From contig CADAQZ010000058.1 in NCBI GenBank assembly GCA_902790175.1, forward strand, positions 1 through 33,194: a stretch of DNA of 33,194 bases, written 5' to 3'. The notes beneath the pieces are model-generated. The model ran no database searches, was not told the origin of the DNA, and was given only the letters and a program-made list of their open reading frames with translations. The position numbers and the translations under genes are program-made. Shown here piece after piece: positions 28,217 through 33,194 of this stretch. Positions within the stretch are counted from its first letter, which is position 1. Each line of letters begins with the position of its first letter. This DNA is from an uncultured Eubacteriales bacterium. Its GTDB lineage: Bacteria; Bacillota; Clostridia; Christensenellales; Aristaeellaceae.

Positions 28217-28236
28217 GACATCCACAAATCCATACG

Positions 28237-28443
28237 AGACAGTTCGAGGCCCTCCTGTCTGACGGACGCGCATGCGTCCCGAAAAAACAAAACCAGGTTT
28301 TCGCCGCACAGCGGCGCACAGGGCATGGAATTCCATGCCCTGTGTAAATTTGGCACGATTAGGAAAACGGAACGTTTTCCGGGTCGGCGACATCCGCAGG
28401 ATGGCGTCGACAATCGTTGTGGGGTCTCTCTGTCCGAAAGACA
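28237..28443 (+). repeat. Chain of hairpins forming the queT leader
   Basis: Successive stems: AGACAG/CTGTCT (28237-28260), GGACGC/GCGTCC (28264-28279), AAAAC/GTTTT (28289-28301), CGCCGC/GCGGCG (28302-28316), a perfect 28-nt palindrome (28317-28344), GGAAAACG/CGTTTTCC (28362-28380), CGACATCC/GGAT..GTCG (28388-28409) and TGTC/GACA just before the ribosome-binding site. A preQ1 riboswitch would be expected before many queT genes, but I cannot match a known class. Confidence 0.7.
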
Positions 28444-28458
28444 CAGGAGGAATCCCCC

Positions 28459-28983
28459 ATGAATCCCAACGAAAACAAGCCTCGCTTCACCACGCGCAAC
28501 CTCGTCAACGCCGGCCTGATCGGCGCGATCTACGTGGCCCTGACGCTGATCTTCCAGCCCATCAGCTTCGGCGCGATCCAGTTCCGCATCGCCGAGGCGC
28601 TGACGCTGCTGCCGATATTGACCGTGGACGCCGTGCCCGGGCTGTTCATCGGCTGCGTGATCGCCAACCTGCTGGGCGGCGGCGTGTGGTTCGACGTGGT
28701 GCTCGGCTCCATCGCCACGCTTCTGGCCGCCGTCTGTACGCGCCTGTCGCGCGAAAAGCCGTTCCTCGCCGCCATCTTCCCCACCGTGTTCAACGGCCTG
28801 ATCGTGGGCCCGGTGGTGTACTTCGCGTATGTGCGCGCCCCCGGCGACCCCGTCAGCGTCGGCATGCTGCTGTTCAACATGGCCACCGTCGCCTTCGGCG
28901 AGCTGGTGGTGTGCTACGCGCTGGGCATGCCGTTCCTCTACGCGCTGAAAAAGCTGCCGATGAAGGCGTTTGGGAAGAAGTAA
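28459..28983 (+). CDS. queT: QueT-family ECF transporter substrate-binding component
   Basis: This 174-residue integral membrane protein with five to six helices is full length for the family. It reads 'NAGLIGAIYVALTLIFQPIS', 'FGAIQFRIAEALTLLPILTV' and 'VPGLFIGCVIANLLGGGVWF', then DVVLGSIATLLAA and 'FPTVFNGLIVGPVVYFAYV', which is characteristic of QueT. The S component captures a queuosine precursor (preQ0/preQ1 or queuine) and works with shared EcfA/A'/T proteins encoded elsewhere. The start ATG 28459 has AGGAGG (28445-28450); an upstream in-frame ATG is not supported. The promoter is at 28188-28216. It converges on the next gene across a family A repeat. Confidence 0.92.
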   Translation: MNPNENKPRFTTRNLVNAGLIGAIYVALTLIFQPISFGAIQFRIAEALTLLPILTVDAVPGLFIGCVIANLLGGGVWFDVVLGSIATLLAAVCTRLSREKPFLAAIFPTVFNGLIVGPVVYFAYVRAPGDPVSVGMLLFNMATVAFGELVVCYALGMPFLYALKKLPMKAFGKK

Positions 28984-28992
28984 AGGGCGCAT

Positions 28993-29176
28993 AAAAGATC
29001 CTTCGACTGCGCCATGCTCGCGCATGGCTCCGCTCAGGATGACAACGTCACGCGTATTACGTCCACGGGCGGTTCAAATTCGCTACATGGCTTCGCTCAG
29101 GATGACAGGTTTGCGGTTGTCGCATCGTTGTCATCCTGAGCGGAGCCGCGAAGCGGCGCAGTCGAAGGATCTTTTT
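28993..29176. repeat. Family A inverted repeat with side hairpins between convergent genes
   Basis: Arms 28993-29047 and 29126-29176 start AAAAGATCCTTCGACTGCGC and end GCGCAGTCGAAGGATCTTTT. The left arm carries the side hairpin GCCATGC/GCATGGC (29011-29028), the right arm GCC-gcgaagc-GGC. A degenerate partial third copy lies at 29079-29115. With flanking A and T runs it can act as a bidirectional terminator. Confidence 0.85.
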
Positions 29177-30131
29177 ATTTCTCCACCCTCCTCTTGATCG
29201 CCGCAATGATCGTCAGCACCAGCCACACGACCAGCGCCACGGCCAGGAAGCCGATGACGGCGTAGACCGGCGAGAAGGACAGGCGGTGCTGGAAGGGGGT
29301 CTCGGTGCTGTACCAGTCCTCCCCCAGCAGCGCGAAGGCCCGCTGCACGCCGTAGTCGCCGCCGCGCAAATTCCACGACAGCTTCATCCACCCCGTGGCC
29401 TTGTAGGCGGACACGTTGATCGGCACGGTGATCAGGTTCGCGACGAGCGACACCGCCGCCGCGATCCACAGCCGCGCCTTGCGGCCGCGGCTGCGCGCCT
29501 CGACCTCCTTCTCGTCCAGCACCCACTCGGGCACGTGGGCGCGGATGTGCTCCAGCACGAAGTCGTAGTCCTCCGGCGGCACGGGGATGCGCATGCGGGT
29601 GACCATGTTCTTCAGCACGATCATGTTCCGGTCGCGCTGCTCGACGATGCCCTTCACGCCGGAGAAGTAGTTGGGCTGGTCGCGGGAGGCGTTGTGCACG
29701 TTCGTGGTGGTGCGCGCAGCCTGCCCGGCGTGGCCCGTGGCGAGGCCCGCCACCAGCGTCAGGATCTCCAGCGCGTCGGTCACGTTGCGGGTCTTCTGGG
29801 TGTAGGCCGTCTGCAGCACGTAGTCGTCCGTCATCACGAAGAACATGCGCATCACGCCGCGGGCGCACAGCGCCCAGATCACGTAGATGATCGGCCACAG
29901 CACCAGGAAGCCGCCGAAGAAGATCAGGCCCACCACCCAACCCGGCGTCCGGCCCCAGTCGCCCATCATCATGGCGACCAGGCCCATGCCCAGGGCGATC
30001 CAGAAAAAGATCTTCATCACCATGCCGAACATGTACGGGTCGTGCCACATGTCCATGAAATAGGTCCAGCAGTACACGCCGTCCTCGCTCTGGCGCACGC
30101 GGCGCTCCAGCTCGCGCTCCTCCATGTCCAT
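29175..30131 (-). CDS. Multi-spanning membrane protein of unknown function
   Basis: This 318-residue protein starts from ATG 30131, preceded by GGAGGCGGAGG; an ATG five codons upstream (30146) has no site. The N-terminus is strongly acidic and charged (MDMEERELERRVRQSEDGVY). Hydrophobic helices lie at about 40-60 ('MKIFFWIALGMGLVAMMMGD'), 65-90 ('VVGLIFFGGFLVLWPIIYVI'), around 225-245 and near the C-terminus ('VIGFLAVALVVWLVLTIIAA'). Between them is a soluble stretch with 'GVMRMFFVMTDDYVLQTAY', which recalls a PH-like membrane-associated domain, but I cannot name the family. It is the last gene of the minus-strand cluster that contains the two secreted proteins upstream, 75 bp away across a strong hairpin. 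Confidence 0.75.
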   Translation of the reverse strand: MDMEERELERRVRQSEDGVYCWTYFMDMWHDPYMFGMVMKIFFWIALGMGLVAMMMGDWGRTPGWVVGLIFFGGFLVLWPIIYVIWALCARGVMRMFFVMTDDYVLQTAYTQKTRNVTDALEILTLVAGLATGHAGQAARTTTNVHNASRDQPNYFSGVKGIVEQRDRNMIVLKNMVTRMRIPVPPEDYDFVLEHIRAHVPEWVLDEKEVEARSRGRKARLWIAAAVSLVANLITVPINVSAYKATGWMKLSWNLRGGDYGVQRAFALLGEDWYSTETPFQHRLSFSPVYAVIGFLAVALVVWLVLTIIAAIKRRVEK

Positions 30132-30150
30132 ATCCTCCGCCTCCATTTTC

Positions 30151-30177
30151 GCGGGGGCGTCCGCCGGACGCCCCCGC
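30151..30177. repeat. Perfect GC-rich hairpin between operon genes
   Basis: GCGGGGGCGTCC (30151-30162) pairs with GGACGCCCCCGC (30166-30177) around a 3-base loop. T-richness follows only on the plus strand (CTGTTTTTG), where no gene ends, so it is more likely an mRNA processing or stability element just before the ribosome-binding site of the membrane protein. Confidence 0.7.
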
Positions 30178-30205
30178 CTGTTTTTGTGCGTTTATTCGCG
30201 CTCGA

Positions 30206-31951
30206 TCAGTTGTAGAAGTCCGCCTGGGGCTGGTAGTAGCGCACAGCCGCGTCCAGCGCCGCCAGCGTGGAGGCGTCCTCGCCCTGGATGTACTTGGCGG
30301 TGTAGGTCACGGTGTGGTCGCCCACGGTGTCGTACAGGCGCAGCATGTCGATCATGAAGCCCTGCAGGCGGTAGGTGTACTTCACGGCGGGCAGGTCCTT
30401 GCCGCCGATGGTGTAGTACTCATACTCCACGTAGCCCACCAGGTCGTCGCCGTAATCCCGCTGCATGGCGGGCGTCTGCTTGTCGCGGATGAAGGCCGCC
30501 GGGTCGGGCAGGATGTGGTCCTCCCGGTACACCAGCACGTACGGGATGCCCTTTTCGTTGCCGTTGGTGTAGACGGTCAGGCCGTTGCTCTCGCTGAACT
30601 CCCAGGTGTTGCTCGGATCCGTGGCGATGGAGAAGTCCATCTCGCGGCAGGAGACGGGGATCAGGTTGCCCAGGTCCGGCTTCTGCACCTGCTCGGGCTG
30701 GGGCAGCGGGTCGGAGGAACCGCCGCCGGGCAGGCGATCGCTGGAGCCGCCTTCGATGGCCGCGGGCGCGGCGGAGGCGTTGTTGTAGTAGTCGGCGTCC
30801 TCCTGGAAGAAGCCGACGGCCTCCTCCAGCGCGGCCATGGTGGCGTCGCCCTCGCCCTGGAGGTACTTGGCGACGTACATCACGGTGCGGCCGTTCCGGT
30901 TCTCATAGACGCGGTAGATCTCGATCACGTAGCCCTGCACGCGATAATCGTAGATCGCGCCGACCACGTTCCGCCCGGCCAGCGTGGTGTCGCCGAGCTC
31001 CCGGATGCTGAGCAGGTCGTTGCCGTACTGCTGCTGCATGTAGGGAGTCAGGCCGCGGTCGATGAAGTCGTGCAGGTCCTCGATGGGCTCGTTGAGCACG
31101 TACAGCTGCGCGAACGGGATCACGTCGCGCTCCTGCGTATAGATCAGCGCGCCCTCGCCCTCGACGTACTCCCAGCCCACGTTCGTGGAGGTCAGCGTGG
31201 AGAAGCCCTGCTGCGGCACGGAGACGATGGTCTTGCCGTCGTAGGTGCCGGGCGCGGCGTTCGCCGCGGGCTCCGTGGCGACCGGCGCGGGCTCCGGCTC
31301 GGAGACGGGCGCGGGCGAACCGCCGGTGTAGTAGTAGGGGTCCGGCTGGAAGTAGTGCGCCGCGATGCACAGCACCGCCAGGCAGTCCTGGCTGTCGTCG
31401 GCGTAATAGCGCGCCTGATACTCCACAAAGCCGTCGTCGCGCAGCTGCCTCAGGCAGAAGCAGATCCTGTCGCGGCCGTTGATCTGGTAGGAGAACATCG
31501 CGCCGAGCATCTCCACACCGGCGATGGTATACCAGTTCACGGGGTCCATCTGGATCAGGTCGCCGTCCACCTCATCGCGCAGGCTGGGCGCGAATGTGTT
31601 TTGTATGTATTCCCGGTTCGTGGCCTCGTCGTTGCTGCCGCCCTCGGCGTAGGCGATCATCACCCAGGGGCTGTCGTCGTTGTTGCCCAGGTCGATGTAG
31701 AAGCCGCCCTCGGCGTAGTAGCCGTCCAGGCTGGGGGCCGTGAGCGTGGAGAAGCCGAGCTCCTCGCAGACGAGGGGCTTGTACTCGACGTCCCCACCGC
31801 CGGTTTCGCCGGCGCTGTCGCCGATGGCCGCATCGCCAAAGAGCAACCCTTCGGGGCCGGAGATGGAGCCGATGGGCCCGTCCGCCAGCGCGAGGGCCGG
31901 CAGGGACGCCGCGAGCAGCAGCGCCAGGAGCATCGCTATCAGTTTACGCAT
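30206..31951 (-). CDS. Secreted protein with three ~145-residue repeats
   Basis: This 581-residue protein has a signal peptide (MRKLIAMLLALLLAASLPAL, then ALADG) and no anchor motif. Three homologous domains follow, at about 57-205, 245-395 and 430-581. Each starts with GFSTLT or DFSIAT, contains a 'Y....G..L(I/V)YT' strand, a '(R/D)..LTP.MQ..YG.DL' helix and '(G)..(M/V)..YR(L/V)(Q/N)G', and ends 'Y.AKY.QG....LAAL..AV.(F/Y)(F/Y)Q..ADYYN'. The linkers are Pro/Glu/Ala- and Gly/Ser-rich. The family is unknown to me. A PsbP/Mog1-like fold is a guess from length and pattern. The start 31951 has AAGGAGG. It lies 36 bp after its upstream neighbour, which shares the repeat, so they form an operon. 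Confidence 0.8.
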   Translation of the reverse strand: MRKLIAMLLALLLAASLPALALADGPIGSISGPEGLLFGDAAIGDSAGETGGGDVEYKPLVCEELGFSTLTAPSLDGYYAEGGFYIDLGNNDDSPWVMIAYAEGGSNDEATNREYIQNTFAPSLRDEVDGDLIQMDPVNWYTIAGVEMLGAMFSYQINGRDRICFCLRQLRDDGFVEYQARYYADDSQDCLAVLCIAAHYFQPDPYYYTGGSPAPVSEPEPAPVATEPAANAAPGTYDGKTIVSVPQQGFSTLTSTNVGWEYVEGEGALIYTQERDVIPFAQLYVLNEPIEDLHDFIDRGLTPYMQQQYGNDLLSIRELGDTTLAGRNVVGAIYDYRVQGYVIEIYRVYENRNGRTVMYVAKYLQGEGDATMAALEEAVGFFQEDADYYNNASAAPAAIEGGSSDRLPGGGSSDPLPQPEQVQKPDLGNLIPVSCREMDFSIATDPSNTWEFSESNGLTVYTNGNEKGIPYVLVYREDHILPDPAAFIRDKQTPAMQRDYGDDLVGYVEYEYYTIGGKDLPAVKYTYRLQGFMIDMLRLYDTVGDHTVTYTAKYIQGEDASTLAALDAAVRYYQPQADFYN

Positions 31952-31987
31952 GGTGTTTCCTCCTTCGGTTTGGTTTGATCGTCTATT

Positions 31988-33194
31988 TTACCGCGAGATC
32001 GTGTAGTCCACGCTCCGCAGGTAGTAGTCCTCGGTGCCCGCGTCGATGATCTGCAAGTTCGGGTTCTGGTACTCGTAGCGGTGCAGCTCGTAGTCGTCCC
32101 AGAAGCCGGTCTCGGCGCGGTAGATCTCCCCCGTCTCGCTGTCGTAGAGGCGGTCGTAGCCCAGCGTGGCGTCGCTCCACTTCTGCGAGAGCACGTCGTA
32201 GGCGTCGGTCCGGTCGTCCCACAGCGCGTCGTAGCAGGCGCGGCCCTCCAGCATCGTGGCGTTCATCTGGCGGACGATCGCGCCGGTGTCGTCGATGGTC
32301 TGTAGCGTCTGGCGCAGGTACTCCTCGGAGAAGCGGAACGAGCTCAGGCACCGGCTCAGCACGGGCTCCAGCTCCCGCAGCTCGCCCACCGGCGCGGCGA
32401 AGCCCATGAACTGGTAGACCGAGTCGGGCCAGATGTCCACGCCGCCGGAGATCAGGCTGCCGTCGTTGCTGGGCTGGGCCGTCATCACGCCCTCGCAGGC
32501 AACGTCGTATTCATCGGTGAACGTGATCCGCGCCACGAGGTTCTCCTCGCAGGTGGGGATCCTGAACACCGGGCTGGGCGTGGTGTCCAGCACGCGCAGG
32601 TCCTCGATCACCGGGAAGACCGCGGGGTCCAGCACGTCCCGGCTGTCGGCGTACTTCTCCGCCATCAAGCGGATCTCGGTCGCGTGGGACAGGAAGCAGG
32701 CCAGCGTGTGGTCCTCCAGCACGGGAGCGTCCGAGGTGATCTTCATGCCCGGCAGCGCCGTCCTTCCGGGGTTCTCCTGCCACCAACGCTTCGCCGCCTC
32801 GCTCTTCATGAACGGGTACAGCGCGCCGGTGCGGAAGAAACAGCGGCTGGGGTTGGCCGGGTCGTAGGCCTTGAAGCAGAAGCTGTTGGCCAGGTCGCCG
32901 GTGGCGACGATCTTCCAGCCCGCGGGCAACTCCACCTGGAAGCGGGCGTCCTCGTAGACGTAAGTGTCCGCCACGATGGGCTCGGCCCGCTTCACGCTGT
33001 AGCCGTTCATCGCGGTCGCGCCGCCGCCGCTGCCACTGTTGCCGCCGCTGCCGCCATTGTCGTAGTAGTGCGCGCCGGGATGGAAGAAGTGCACTGCGAT
33101 GGCCAGCGCGTTCAGCGTGTCGTCCGGGTCGTCGGGGTAGTAGCGCAGCGTGTAGCACACGTTGCCGCCCCAGCGCAGATCGAACAGCCGGAAC
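31988..33194 (-). CDS. Secreted/exported repeat-domain protein, N-terminus beyond window
   Basis: The frame is open to the right edge; at least 401 codons are visible, ending at TAA 31988. The first visible residues (RLFDLRWGGNVCYTLRYYPD, then DPDDTLNALAIAVHFFHPGA) match the end of the repeat unit in the next gene. A Gly/Ser-rich linker follows (about 25-45), then a different domain of about 300 residues beginning 'YVYEDARFQVELPAGWKIVA'. In it 'ARFQVELPAGWKI' resembles the start of PsbP/DUF1795-like domains. The C-terminal part is rich in Tyr, Asp and Glu. The full protein is presumably exported like its neighbour. Function is unknown. It is the upstream member of a minus-strand operon with 30206-31951. 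Confidence 0.75.
   Translation of the reverse strand, partial: FRLFDLRWGGNVCYTLRYYPDDPDDTLNALAIAVHFFHPGAHYYDNGGSGGNSGSGGGATAMNGYSVKRAEPIVADTYVYEDARFQVELPAGWKIVATGDLANSFCFKAYDPANPSRCFFRTGALYPFMKSEAAKRWWQENPGRTALPGMKITSDAPVLEDHTLACFLSHATEIRLMAEKYADSRDVLDPAVFPVIEDLRVLDTTPSPVFRIPTCEENLVARITFTDEYDVACEGVMTAQPSNDGSLISGGVDIWPDSVYQFMGFAAPVGELRELEPVLSRCLSSFRFSEEYLRQTLQTIDDTGAIVRQMNATMLEGRACYDALWDDRTDAYDVLSQKWSDATLGYDRLYDSETGEIYRAETGFWDDYELHRYEYQNPNLQIIDAGTEDYYLRSVDYTISR

Noticed and set aside
28217-28459. preQ1 riboswitch before queT
   Set aside because: Expected from gene identity, but I could not place the conserved pairing and A-rich tail of class I or the class II/III cores; kept only as an open question.

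Overview
The window reads as chromosomal DNA of a high-G+C, probably spore-forming member of the Clostridia. The evidence is a YhcN/YlaJ-type sporulation lipoprotein, VanZ, rubrerythrin, YitT, a TipA-like MerR regulator and a QueT ECF component, together with strong ribosome-binding sites (GGAGG) and dense intergenic palindromic repeats. A Christensenellales-like lineage is possible, but that is only an impression from the style of the secreted proteins. I see no phage, insertion-sequence transposase, integrase or CRISPR array.

Layout. Bases 1-5405 (minus) hold a sporulation lipoprotein (partial), a TGS-type nucleoside (uridine-like) kinase, and a 965-residue secreted beta-repeat protein whose frame is broken by a 7-bp tandem duplication. 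Bases 5612-6559 (plus) encode an EamA permease with an intergenic repeat inserted in frame. Bases 6659-13516 (minus) hold a HAD-phosphatase/thiamine pyrophosphokinase fusion, a disrupted COG2509-like flavoprotein full of repeats, a solute-binding-like protein whose N-terminus is broken, and a HI0933-family flavoprotein. HelD (minus) and YitT (plus) diverge at about 15.85 kb, and a PfkB-family kinase follows. Bases 18110-23007 (minus) carry gyrB and gyrA, separated by a small element that encodes a four-helix-bundle (23S-IVP/S23) protein between inverted repeats. Bases 23260-24509 hold an ACT-domain protein, a second damaged S23-like gene, a striking array of short palindromes and tRNA-Arg(CCT). 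VanZ, rubrerythrin, MerR, ilvE and queT follow. An operon of secreted and membrane proteins sharing a repeated domain of about 145 residues (minus) runs off the right edge.

Two themes stand out. First, several families of palindromic intergenic repeats occupy nearly every gap. They sit in frame inside two genes, supply the stop codons of several others, and flank an S23 gene. Some keep a constant part while exchanging a self-complementary part. Second, at least five genes, including the essential gyrA, carry short internal deletions judged against family knowledge, and a sixth carries a 7-bp duplication. Because gyrA is among them, assembly or consensus error is the leading explanation, and raw reads should be examined before any is called a real pseudogene.

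Functionally the region is mostly housekeeping: DNA supercoiling, RNA polymerase recycling, branched-chain amino acid transamination, thiamine activation, queuosine-precursor uptake and peroxide defence. A secreted-protein operon of unknown function lies at the right end.
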